Positions 26,700-34,818 of a DNA stretch of 45,927 nucleotides are shown here, piece by piece. This DNA comes from Vicingaceae bacterium (lineage in GTDB: Bacteria > Bacteroidota > Bacteroidia > Flavobacteriales_E > Vicingaceae). The notes below the pieces were generated by a model that did no database searches, was not told the origin of the DNA, and saw only the letters and a program-made list of their open reading frames with translations. Each line of letters opens with the position of its first letter. The first letter of the stretch is position 1. The position numbers and the translations under genes were made by a program. The DNA is taken from positions 1 through 45,927 of the forward strand of contig JARGOE010000007.1 in the NCBI GenBank assembly GCA_029210015.1. The letters are read 5' to 3'.

Positions 26700-27839
26700 T
26701 TACTTTAAAATTTCTCTTGATATTACAACTTTTTGTATTTCAGATGTTCCTTCACCAATAGTCATTAGTTTAGAATCTCTTAAATATTTTTCAGCTGGAT
26801 ATTCTTTTGTGTAACCATAACCACCCATTATTTGTACTGCCTCATTACCACATTTAACAGAAACTTCACTAGCATAATACTTTGCGAAAGCTCCTTGTCT
26901 AGTCATAGGTAGTTTTTTGTTTTTTAAATCTGCAGCTTGATAGGTTAGTAATTCTGCAGCTTCAACTTCTGTAGCCATATCTGCTAATTTAAAAGCAATA
27001 GCTTGAAATTGTGATATTGGCTTACCAAATTGCTCTCTTTCTTTAGCATATTGTAGAGAAGCTTCATAAGCGCCTCTTGCAACTCCACAGCTTAATGCCG
27101 CAATTGAAATTCTTCCACCATCTAGTATTTGCATGGCTTGTACGAATCCCATTCCAACTTCTCCGATTACATTCTCTTCAGGAATTCTAACATTGTCAAA
27201 AATTAGCTCAGCAGTTTCACTAGCTCTAACACCTAATTTGTCAATGATTTTTACTGCAGAAAATCCAGGGGTACCTTTTTCAATAATAAATGCAGTAATA
27301 CCTTTACTATCTAATAATTCTCCGGTTCTTATTAAAACAACAGCAACATCTCCACTTAAACCATGAGTAATCCAGTTTTTTGTTCCGTTAAGAACCCACT
27401 CATTTCCTTCTTTTACAGCAGTAGCTTTCATACGCATAGCATCAGAACCTGTGTTTGCTTCAGTTAATCCCCAAGCACCAATCCATTCACCACTAGCTAA
27501 TTTTGGTAAATATTTTTTCTTTTGCTCTTCACTTCCGTGATAATAAATGTGTCCGGTGCACAAAGAATTGTGTGCAGCAACACTTAAACCAACTCCTCCA
27601 CAAACTTTTCCTAATTCTATAAGAGCAGTTACGTATTCATGATATCCAAATCCAGATCCACCATATTCTTCAGGAATGTATATTCCTAACAATCCTAGTT
27701 CTCCCATCTTTTTCATCACATCAATTGGGAAATGTTCATCTTTATCCCATTGATATCTGTTAGGTTTGATTTCCTTCTCAGCAAAATCTCTAACCATTTG
27801 AGCTATCATTTCCTGATTTTCTGTGTGTCCAAATTCCAT
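26700..27839 (-). CDS. Acyl-CoA dehydrogenase
   Basis: The 379-residue FAD enzyme oxidises acyl-CoA to trans-2-enoyl-CoA. It shows the family signatures WGLTEANTGSDAMRMKATA (FAD/substrate) and QIMGGYGYTKEYPAEKYLRD. The catalytic base is the glutamate of GEGTSEIQ near residue 367. Size and sequence fit short- or medium-chain (butyryl- or isovaleryl-type) members; the chain length cannot be decided. It lies 11 bases after apt and ends the likely AGCS-HhH-apt operon. A second paralogue lies at 32279-33421. Confidence 0.93.
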   Translation of the reverse strand: MEFGHTENQEMIAQMVRDFAEKEIKPNRYQWDKDEHFPIDVMKKMGELGLLGIYIPEEYGGSGFGYHEYVTALIELGKVCGGVGLSVAAHNSLCTGHIYYHGSEEQKKKYLPKLASGEWIGAWGLTEANTGSDAMRMKATAVKEGNEWVLNGTKNWITHGLSGDVAVVLIRTGELLDSKGITAFIIEKGTPGFSAVKIIDKLGVRASETAELIFDNVRIPEENVIGEVGMGFVQAMQILDGGRISIAALSCGVARGAYEASLQYAKEREQFGKPISQFQAIAFKLADMATEVEAAELLTYQAADLKNKKLPMTRQGAFAKYYASEVSVKCGNEAVQIMGGYGYTKEYPAEKYLRDSKLMTIGEGTSEIQKVVISREILK

Positions 27840-27850
27840 ATCCTTAATTT

Positions 27851-28378
27851 TTAAAAGTGTACTAAACTACTAATATTTTGAGAATATTTTGAAAGGATAT
27901 CACTGCCTTTCAAAAAATCTAATTCAACCATAAAGTTAAAACCTGCAACAGTTCCTCCTTGCATTTTAATTAATTCGGCAGAAGCTTGAGCTGTGCCGCC
28001 TGTTGCTAGTAAATCATCATGTATTAAAACATTCCACCCTTTTTTAATAGCGTCTTCGTGCATTTCAATTTCAGCTGAGCCATATTCCAAATCATAACTG
28101 TAAGAAACAGTTTTGTAGGGTAATTTACCTTTTTTTCGGATAGGTATAAAAGGAATGTTTAGTTGATTGGCTAACATAATTCCAAACCAAAACCCTCTAC
28201 TTTCAATTCCAACTATAGCATCTAGATTTAAAGATTCAACTTGTTTCTTTAATTCACCTACAACATTTCTTGTTAATTCTGGATCAAGTAGGATAGGGGT
28301 GATGTCTTTAAAAACTATTCCTGGTTTCGGAAAATCAGGAACATCTCGAATTACTTTTTTTATAGTATCAACTAACAT
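27851..28378 (-). CDS. apt: Adenine phosphoribosyltransferase
   Basis: The 175-residue enzyme makes AMP from adenine and PRPP in purine salvage. It has the N-terminal DFPKPGIVFKDITPIL motif, GIESRGFWFG, and the PRPP loop VLIHDDLLATGGTAQA. The ATG follows directly on the stop of the helix-hairpin-helix gene with no gap. Confidence 0.96.
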   Translation of the reverse strand: MLVDTIKKVIRDVPDFPKPGIVFKDITPILLDPELTRNVVGELKKQVESLNLDAIVGIESRGFWFGIMLANQLNIPFIPIRKKGKLPYKTVSYSYDLEYGSAEIEMHEDAIKKGWNVLIHDDLLATGGTAQASAELIKMQGGTVAGFNFMVELDFLKGSDILSKYSQNISSLVHF

Positions 28379-29485
28379 TTATTTGATTTTTAAGTAGGGT
28401 GCAATTTTACGATAAACCTCGCTGCTTATCAAGTGAATTTTTTTAACATCATCAACAGATTTATATTTTCCATTTGCTTTACGGTATTTGGTGATAGCGT
28501 TTGCTGTTTTCCAATCAATGTATGGGTGAGATTGTAATTGTGAAGCTGAAGAGGTATTAATGTTAATTTTTATTGGTTCATATTTACCAATTATTACTTG
28601 ATTGATAAATCCATTATAAGTTTCTATACTCATGTTCCAAACATCCTTTAGCTGCTCTTTTGATGAAAATCCCCCTAGTTTATCTCTGTGTTTTATAATA
28701 ATAGCAGCATATTTTTCAGAATAAATACCTTTTAAATTAGTTAATTCTTTTGCGTCAGCAGTATTTATATCAACTTTTTTACTGTAATCTTTTTGAGCTT
28801 TTTTAGTTTGTTTTTCTTTTTCAACAGGAAGCAGAATATAGGGAATTAGTTTTTTATAATGATTAGGTGATAATCCATAAATTTTTGAAACATCACTCTT
28901 GATTTTCCAACTACCACCTTTAGCTTTGTAGTTAAAAATAGTTTTGATTTGCCAATCTTTAAAACCTAATTTTTTCCATTCAGATTTCGAGATGATGTTG
29001 GGGTTAAATTCAAACAGAGTTATGGCTGGACTCTCTTCTTTTGAATGTTTAGAGGATTTGTATTCTAAAACATCTGGTAAAAGTATATAAGGTTTGAGTT
29101 GTTCAAAATGAGAGTTGTCTAATCCATATATTTTAGCAACATCACTTTTTGTTTTCCAATTACCGCCTTTTGATTTGTATTTGTTTATGGTTTTGATTTG
29201 CCAGTCTTTAAACCCAAGTCGTTTCCATTCATTATTGGAAATGAAATTGGGGTTGAATTCAAATAATTCAATTGATAGACTTTTGTTCCCGAAATTATCT
29301 TTTTCTTTTAAGAGTTTTTCAAAAGCATTAATTTCTTCCTCAAATTCTGAGAAGTCAGTTTGTTTGGTTGAAGTAAAAGTATTTGTAAAAAATTGAGCAA
29401 CTATTAATAAAGTAATTAATAAAAGTAAAACTACAGCGCCTCTTTTCTCTCCACGAGTAAATGCAAAGTAGTCTTTAATACTCAT
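28379..29485 (-). CDS. Membrane-anchored helix-hairpin-helix (ComEA-like) protein with duplicated repeats
   Basis: The 368-residue protein has one N-terminal membrane helix (about residues 16-34, VVLLLLITLLIVAQFF). Two near-identical units of about 65 residues follow (about 67-135 and 153-217), each with FEFNPN, EWK(R/K)LGFKDWQIKTI and KIYGL elements ending YILLP. Two ComEA-type helix-hairpin-helix units come next (VDINTADAKELTNLKGI near 238 and ININTSSASQLQSHPYI near 304). These folds usually bind DNA without sequence specificity. A DNA-uptake or envelope role is possible but not shown. It sits between an AGCS symporter and apt, probably in one operon. Confidence 0.82.
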   Translation of the reverse strand: MSIKDYFAFTRGEKRGAVVLLLLITLLIVAQFFTNTFTSTKQTDFSEFEEEINAFEKLLKEKDNFGNKSLSIELFEFNPNFISNNEWKRLGFKDWQIKTINKYKSKGGNWKTKSDVAKIYGLDNSHFEQLKPYILLPDVLEYKSSKHSKEESPAITLFEFNPNIISKSEWKKLGFKDWQIKTIFNYKAKGGSWKIKSDVSKIYGLSPNHYKKLIPYILLPVEKEKQTKKAQKDYSKKVDINTADAKELTNLKGIYSEKYAAIIIKHRDKLGGFSSKEQLKDVWNMSIETYNGFINQVIIGKYEPIKININTSSASQLQSHPYIDWKTANAITKYRKANGKYKSVDDVKKIHLISSEVYRKIAPYLKIK

Positions 29486-29495
29486 TGAAAAATTT

Positions 29496-31097
29496 TTACT
29501 TAGCTACAGATTTAATTTTGTCCTTATATAATTTAAGCTCATCTCTAACTTTAGGAGAAAGTAATATTAATCCAATAATGTTTGGGAACACCATTGCGAA
29601 AATCATTGCGTCTGAGAAATCTATTACTGCACCTAAGCTGATAGAAGCACCTATAACAACAAAAATTAAAAAGATTATTTTATAGGTTGTGTCCATAACC
29701 TTTCCTTTGCCAAATAGAAATTTCCATGCCTGAAGCCCATAGTATGACCATGAAAGCATAGTGGAAATAGCAAATAAAACGGCTGCGATAACTAGTATCC
29801 ATGAAAAGTGTGGGATTGCTGAATCAAAAGCAGTAGCCGTTAATTCAATACCACCAACATCAGAACTTCCGTAGTTAATAAATCCACCTTCAATATTTGT
29901 AATAACTAATACTAATGCTGTCATTGTACAGATAATTACAGTATCAATTAACGGTTCTAGAAGAGCTACAATACCTTCACTAGCAGCATATTTTGTTTTT
30001 ACAGCTGAGTGAGCAATGGCTGCAGAACCAACCCCTGCCTCGTTTGAAAATGCGGCTCTTTGAAACCCTACGATTAATACACCGACAACTCCGCCAAGTG
30101 CAGCGCTAGAATTAAAAGCGCCATCGAATATTAATCCAAATGCAGTGGGAACAGCAGTGATATTCATCCCAATAATAATAAGTGCTGCCGCAACATAAAT
30201 TACAGCCATAAAAGGAACAACTTTTTCTGTGACAGAACCAATTCTTTTAATTCCTCCGATAATAACAACTCCAACAATAACTGCCATAATTATTCCGATA
30301 ATTAAACCAGAAGCACCGCCTTCTAAGCCAAGTTTTCCAACAAGTTGAGCTGCAGCTTGATTTGCTTGGAACATGTTTCCGCCACCAAATGAACCTCCAA
30401 CACACATTATTGCAAAGAAAATAGCTAGTACTTTTCCGATTCCACCCATACCTCTTTCTTTAAGACCTTTTGATAAGTAGTACATAGGGCCTCCATGAAC
30501 AGTTCCATCTTCAGTAACCTCTCTGTACTTTACTCCTAAAGTACATTCTGTAAATTTAGAAGCCATTCCTAAAAAGCCAGCAAGAATCATCCAAAATGTA
30601 GCTCCTGGGCCACCTATAGATATTGCAACAGCAACACCAGCAATATTTCCTAGTCCAACAGTTGCTGAAAGAGCTGCAGTTAATGCTTGAAAATGAGTTA
30701 CTTCTCCTTCTGCATTTTCAACGCCAATAGTTTCAAAAATATCTCCACCAGGAGTTGGGTCCCCCTCAGCAGGATCAGCACTGTGGTGATCGATTTTATC
30801 ATAATCACCTTTAACAATTTTTACAGCTGTTTTTATTAATGTAAAATTGGCAAATTTAAAATATAAGGTAAAGAATATTGCACCACCAATCAGTACTATT
30901 AGTACTATTGGTACAGTATATTCTCCAAAAGATACAGTGTAAAAGATTATCCCTCCAATAAAATCAGCTATAGGTCTAAAAAAGGCATCTATCTTTTGAT
31001 CAATTGTTAAAGCAGGTTCTGCTAAATTTTCTGCAAAAGTTGCAAGAGGCATTAAAAAAGACAGTACTAGAATTATTAATGATTTTATTTTAGACAT
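29496..31097 (-). CDS. AGCS-family sodium:alanine symporter
   Basis: This polytopic inner-membrane protein imports alanine or glycine with Na+. The family signature GLGNIAGVAVAISIGGPGAT is present, along with FQRAAFSNEAGVGSAAIAHS. The frame extends to a TTG at 31118, but ATG at 31097 (MSKIKSLIIL) is the better start, giving 533 residues. An N-terminal hydrophobic segment (ending TFAEN) precedes the transport core and may be a cleavable signal. A TATATTTG box lies 28 bases upstream. It leads the operon with the helix-hairpin-helix gene, apt and acyl-CoA dehydrogenase. Confidence 0.93.
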   Translation of the reverse strand: MSKIKSLIILVLSFLMPLATFAENLAEPALTIDQKIDAFFRPIADFIGGIIFYTVSFGEYTVPIVLIVLIGGAIFFTLYFKFANFTLIKTAVKIVKGDYDKIDHHSADPAEGDPTPGGDIFETIGVENAEGEVTHFQALTAALSATVGLGNIAGVAVAISIGGPGATFWMILAGFLGMASKFTECTLGVKYREVTEDGTVHGGPMYYLSKGLKERGMGGIGKVLAIFFAIMCVGGSFGGGNMFQANQAAAQLVGKLGLEGGASGLIIGIIMAVIVGVVIIGGIKRIGSVTEKVVPFMAVIYVAAALIIIGMNITAVPTAFGLIFDGAFNSSAALGGVVGVLIVGFQRAAFSNEAGVGSAAIAHSAVKTKYAASEGIVALLEPLIDTVIICTMTALVLVITNIEGGFINYGSSDVGGIELTATAFDSAIPHFSWILVIAAVLFAISTMLSWSYYGLQAWKFLFGKGKVMDTTYKIIFLIFVVIGASISLGAVIDFSDAMIFAMVFPNIIGLILLSPKVRDELKLYKDKIKSVAK

Positions 31098-31125
31098 AAT
31101 AAGTTTGATTTTTTTCAATGAATGT

Positions 31126-31133
31126 CAAATATA
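31126..31133 (-). promoter_or_regulatory. -7 promoter box for the AGCS symporter operon
   Basis: The minus strand reads TATATTTG, 28 bases before the ATG at 31097 and ten bases beyond the anmK stop codon. No good -33 element is present. Confidence 0.5.
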
Positions 31134-31142
31134 ATTAAAACT

Positions 31143-32213
31143 TTATGAAATTGGAAAGGGATTGTAAATACATCCTCCAATATTATTGCTGCTTGCACCA
31201 GTAACGCTATTTAAAACATTTATTTCATTTTTCCATCTAAGAATCCCTAAAAACGCAAAAATTAAAGCTTCTTTGTAGTCTATAATATCTTCATGAGGAG
31301 TAATTATTTCAACTTTAGATAATGCTTGTATTCTTTCCATTAAGAAAGCGTTGTGGGTTCCTCCACCTGTAAAAATAGCCTTTCCTTTACTAGATAGGTT
31401 TTTACTTATTTGAAAAGCAATATGCTCAACAAATGTTCTTAATAAATCCTTATTTGATAGATTGCTTTTTTCTAATAATGTAAATATGTTGTGTTCTACC
31501 CATTCATAACCTAATGATTTTGGAGCTGGAGTTTTGTAATATTCTAATTGATTGAGTTGTTTGTGAAGATCTAGATTAATTTGTCCTGATCTAGCAATTT
31601 CGCCATTCTTATCATAATCTAAGTTTAATTGATTTGCTAAATGGTTTAAAACCATATTTACAGGGCAAATATCAAAGGCTAACCTGTTATTTGCTGATTG
31701 AAAGGATATGTTAGAAATTCCTCCTAAATTGATACAGTAATTATATTCTGGAAATAAAAGTTGGTCGCCAATTGGTACTAATGGTGCGCCATTGCCAATT
31801 AAAGCTAAATCTGTAGTTCTAAAATCACAAACTACAGGCAATTTTGTTAAAGCGGATATGTTTGCTCCATTACCAATTTGCAGTGTAAGTTGCTTTTCGG
31901 GTTGATGAAAAATAGTATGTCCATGGGATGAAATGAAATCTATTTCATTTGTGTCAATTTTATATTCAGTAATAAACTGGTTGATGGATTGACCAATAAA
32001 ATTTCCAAGATGGTTATTTAAAAAACTTAATTCTAAACCTGAAAGAGTAGTAGATTCTTTTAATCTGGATTTTACCTCTTTTGGTAATTGGATTGTATGG
32101 GCTTTTTTTATTGTGAAATTCCAATCAGATTTAAGCTGAAAATTAGCATAACAAATATCTAATCCGTCTAAAGATGTTCCCGACATAATTCCAATTACAT
32201 TATAGCTTTTCAT
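31143..32213 (-). CDS. anmK: Anhydro-N-acetylmuramic acid kinase
   Basis: The 356-residue enzyme phosphorylates and opens 1,6-anhydro-MurNAc, a step in peptidoglycan recycling. It begins with the ATP-binding motif IGIMSGTSLDGLDICYA. It also contains FISSHGHTIFHQP, NLGGISNISF and the IFTGGGTHNAFL segment near the C-terminus. It is divergent from the acyl-CoA dehydrogenase gene at 32279 and followed by the AGCS symporter. Confidence 0.95.
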   Translation of the reverse strand: MKSYNVIGIMSGTSLDGLDICYANFQLKSDWNFTIKKAHTIQLPKEVKSRLKESTTLSGLELSFLNNHLGNFIGQSINQFITEYKIDTNEIDFISSHGHTIFHQPEKQLTLQIGNGANISALTKLPVVCDFRTTDLALIGNGAPLVPIGDQLLFPEYNYCINLGGISNISFQSANNRLAFDICPVNMVLNHLANQLNLDYDKNGEIARSGQINLDLHKQLNQLEYYKTPAPKSLGYEWVEHNIFTLLEKSNLSNKDLLRTFVEHIAFQISKNLSSKGKAIFTGGGTHNAFLMERIQALSKVEIITPHEDIIDYKEALIFAFLGILRWKNEINVLNSVTGASSNNIGGCIYNPFPIS

Positions 32214-32216
32214 AGG

Positions 32217-32247
32217 TTTGAAAAATCAGATTAAAAAGTTACTTTTG
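32217..32247 (+). promoter_or_regulatory. Promoter of the second acyl-CoA dehydrogenase gene
   Basis: TTTG (32217-32220), 19 bases, TACTTTTG (32240-32247), then 31 bases to the ATG. This is a full match to the phylum consensus. Confidence 0.75.
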
Positions 32248-32256
32248 TTATCCTTT

Positions 32257-32264
32257 CAAATTTA
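32257..32264 (-). promoter_or_regulatory. -7 promoter box for anmK
   Basis: The minus strand reads TAAATTTG, 43 bases before the anmK ATG. The two divergent promoters overlap in the same 65-base gap. Confidence 0.45.
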
Positions 32265-32278
32265 TAAATAATTATACG

Positions 32279-33421
32279 ATGAATATAGAATTATCAGAAG
32301 AACATTTGGCAGTTAGAGATGCCGCTAGAGATTTTGCTCAAAATGTATTAAAACCAGGTGTAATTGAGCGTGATGAAGAACAACGTTTTCCTAAAGATGA
32401 AATTAAACAATTAGGAGAGTTAGGTTTTATGGGAATGATGGTTGATCCGAAATATGGAGGAGGAGGAATGGATACTGTTTCTTATGTTTTAGCAATGGAA
32501 GAAATTAGTAAAGTTGATGCTTCTTGTTCAGTTGTTATGTCTGTTAATAATTCACTTTATTGTTGGGGAATTGAGAAGTATGGTTCTGAAGAGCAAAAAC
32601 AAAAATATTTGGTTCCTTGTGCTACTGGTGAAAAAATTGGAGCATTTTGTTTGTCAGAGCCAGAAGCTGGTTCGGATGCAACTTCTCAAAGAACAACAGC
32701 AGAAGATAAAGGAGATCATTATTTACTAAATGGAACAAAAAATTGGATTACTAATGGTGGTTCAGCTTCTTATTATATTGTAATAGCTCAAACTGATGTA
32801 GAAAAAGGGCATAGAGGAATTAATGCTTTTATTGTTGAGCAATCAATGGAAGGGTTTGTTGTTGGAGCAAAAGAAAATAAGTTAGGAATTAGAGCAAGTG
32901 ATACACATACATTATTGTTTAATGATGTAAAAGTTCCTAAAGAAAATAGAATAGGAGAGGATGGTTTCGGGTTTAAATTTGCAATGCAAATTTTATCTGG
33001 AGGGAGAATAGGTATTGCCTCACAAGCATTAGGTATAGCTTCTGGAGCTTATGAGTTAGCTTTAGCTTATTCTAAAGAAAGACAAGCTTTTGGTAAGCCT
33101 ATTTCGCAGCATCAGGCTATTGCTTTTAAGTTAGCAGATATGGCTACAGAAATTGAGGCAGCTAGATTGTTATGTTTAAAAGCAGCATGGTTAAAAGATC
33201 AAAAGCAAAATTTTGATAAAGAAGGTGCAATGGCAAAAGTTTTTGCATCTAAGGTGGCTATGGATGTTACAGTAGAGGCTGTTCAGGTTCATGGGGGATA
33301 TGGATTTGTAAAAGAATATCATGTAGAGCGTTTAATGCGTGATGCAAAAATTACTCAGATATATGAAGGTACTAGTGAAATACAGAAGATTGTAATTTCT
33401 AGAGCAGTATTGAGAGATTAG
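32279..33421 (+). CDS. Acyl-CoA dehydrogenase
   Basis: The 380-residue FAD enzyme is a paralogue of the product at 26700-27839. It has FCLSEPEAGSDATSQRTTA, KNWITNGGSASYYIV and QVHGGYGFVKEYHVERLMRD, with the catalytic glutamate in IYEGTSEIQ near residue 366. The sequence fits the butyryl-CoA (short-chain) dehydrogenase group; specificity is inference. The gene is monocistronic, with a consensus promoter upstream and a clear terminator downstream. Confidence 0.94.
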   Translation: MNIELSEEHLAVRDAARDFAQNVLKPGVIERDEEQRFPKDEIKQLGELGFMGMMVDPKYGGGGMDTVSYVLAMEEISKVDASCSVVMSVNNSLYCWGIEKYGSEEQKQKYLVPCATGEKIGAFCLSEPEAGSDATSQRTTAEDKGDHYLLNGTKNWITNGGSASYYIVIAQTDVEKGHRGINAFIVEQSMEGFVVGAKENKLGIRASDTHTLLFNDVKVPKENRIGEDGFGFKFAMQILSGGRIGIASQALGIASGAYELALAYSKERQAFGKPISQHQAIAFKLADMATEIEAARLLCLKAAWLKDQKQNFDKEGAMAKVFASKVAMDVTVEAVQVHGGYGFVKEYHVERLMRDAKITQIYEGTSEIQKIVISRAVLRD

Positions 33422-33443
33422 TTTTAATTAATTTTTATAAATG

Positions 33444-33471
33444 AAAAGGAGCAATTTTTATTGCTCTTTTT
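33444..33471 (+). terminator. Intrinsic terminator of the second acyl-CoA dehydrogenase gene
   Basis: GAGCAAT and ATTGCTC form the stem with a TTTT loop, extended by A-T pairs and followed by eight T. The convergent murF stop lies two bases beyond, so the hairpin may serve both strands. Confidence 0.85.
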
Positions 33472-33472
33472 T

Positions 33473-34750
33473 TTATTGCTGTAAATATTCAGCAACTTTT
33501 TCTAATCTAATCCCTCGCGAGCCTTTTATTAAGATAGAAGAGTAGGGGAGTTTATTTTCTTTTAAGTAACTGATTAGTTCATCACTATTTTGAAAATAAT
33601 TAAAGTTGTATTTATTTACTGCTCTGCTAAATTCTTTACCTATAAATATTGCTTTAACATTTAGATCTTGAGCTTTATTAATAATATTCTGATGTTCAAC
33701 TACACTAATATCACCTAGTTCAAGCATATCCCCTAATATCATTACTTTGTTTTCTTGGGAGTTAGAAGCAAAACTGTCTATAGCAACATTCATACTTGAT
33801 GGGTTTGCATTATAGGCATCTAAATAAATTTGGTATCCATTACTTACTATTAATTGTGATCTGTTGTTAGATGATACGTAAGTTTCAATGCCATTTACAA
33901 TTTTTTCTTCAGGAATTTTAAAGTACTGTCCTACACAGATTGCTAATAGAATATTATAAAAATTATATCCACCATATAGAGTTGAATTTATTTCTTTATT
34001 GTTCCATTTTAATTTAATGTTTGGTGTTTCAGATAAAAGTAACGCAGTACAATCTGAATTGGATTTACCATATGTATATTTTTGAAATTTTGCAGAAAGT
34101 TCTATTAGTAGTTTATCATCATTGTTAGTGAAAATTAATCCATCATTACCTGCAATGAAATTGTACATTTCATTTTTAGTTTTTATAACGCCTTCTTTAC
34201 TCCCAAACCCTTCGATATGAGCAGTTCCAATATTGGTAATTATTCCATAATTAGGAGTTGCTATTTCGCATAGTTCTTTAATTTCCCCTATATGATTTGC
34301 TCCCATTTCTATGATAGCGATCTCACAATCTTCATTTATAGATAATATTGTTAAAGGGACCCCAATATGATTGTTCAAATTTCCTTGGGTATAATGAGTT
34401 TTGAAATGCTGACTTAAAACAGAGTTGATTAATTCTTTACTAGTTGTTTTTCCATTAGTACCCGTAATACCTATAAAGGGTATGTTGAATTGTTTTCTAT
34501 GGTAATTGGCTAGTTTTTGCAGGGTTAATAATACATTGTCAACTAAAATAGTTTTTTCATTTAAATAACTTTCTTTCTCATCAATTATTGAGTAGCATGC
34601 ACCTTGATTAATTGCTTCTTTTGCAAATTTATTACCGTTGAAATTTTCTCCTTTCAATGCAAAAAAAATGCAATTTGTTTCAATTTTTCGAGTGTCTGTA
34701 CTTATGCCTGAGCTATTAATAAATAGTGAATGTATGTCTTTAATTTCCAT
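33473..34750 (-). CDS. murF: UDP-N-acetylmuramoyl-tripeptide--D-alanyl-D-alanine ligase
   Basis: MurF adds D-Ala-D-Ala to the UDP-MurNAc-tripeptide, the last cytoplasmic step of peptidoglycan precursor synthesis. It shows the Mur ligase P-loop GITGTNGKTTSKELI, NLNNHIGVPLTIL, EMGANHIGEIKELC and the C-terminal domain with MILGDMLELG and LIKGSRGIRLE. I prefer the ATG at 34750 (MEIKDIHSLF, 425 residues); an ATG four codons upstream (34762) directly follows the T-run of the gldJ terminator. In Flavobacterium murF is also found near gldJ. Confidence 0.94.
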   Translation of the reverse strand: MEIKDIHSLFINSSGISTDTRKIETNCIFFALKGENFNGNKFAKEAINQGACYSIIDEKESYLNEKTILVDNVLLTLQKLANYHRKQFNIPFIGITGTNGKTTSKELINSVLSQHFKTHYTQGNLNNHIGVPLTILSINEDCEIAIIEMGANHIGEIKELCEIATPNYGIITNIGTAHIEGFGSKEGVIKTKNEMYNFIAGNDGLIFTNNDDKLLIELSAKFQKYTYGKSNSDCTALLLSETPNIKLKWNNKEINSTLYGGYNFYNILLAICVGQYFKIPEEKIVNGIETYVSSNNRSQLIVSNGYQIYLDAYNANPSSMNVAIDSFASNSQENKVMILGDMLELGDISVVEHQNIINKAQDLNVKAIFIGKEFSRAVNKYNFNYFQNSDELISYLKENKLPYSSILIKGSRGIRLEKVAEYLQQ

Positions 34751-34762
34751 AATTGTAAACAT

Positions 34763-34795
34763 AAAAAAAGCTCGAACAACTTGTTCGAGCTTTTT
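34763..34795 (-). terminator. Intrinsic terminator after gldJ
   Basis: Perfect arms AAAAAGCTCGAACAA and its complement flank one base. On the minus strand the stem is followed by seven T, directly before the first possible ATG of murF. Confidence 0.85.
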
Positions 34796-34818
34796 AAAAT
34801 ATAATTAATTGTCAATTG

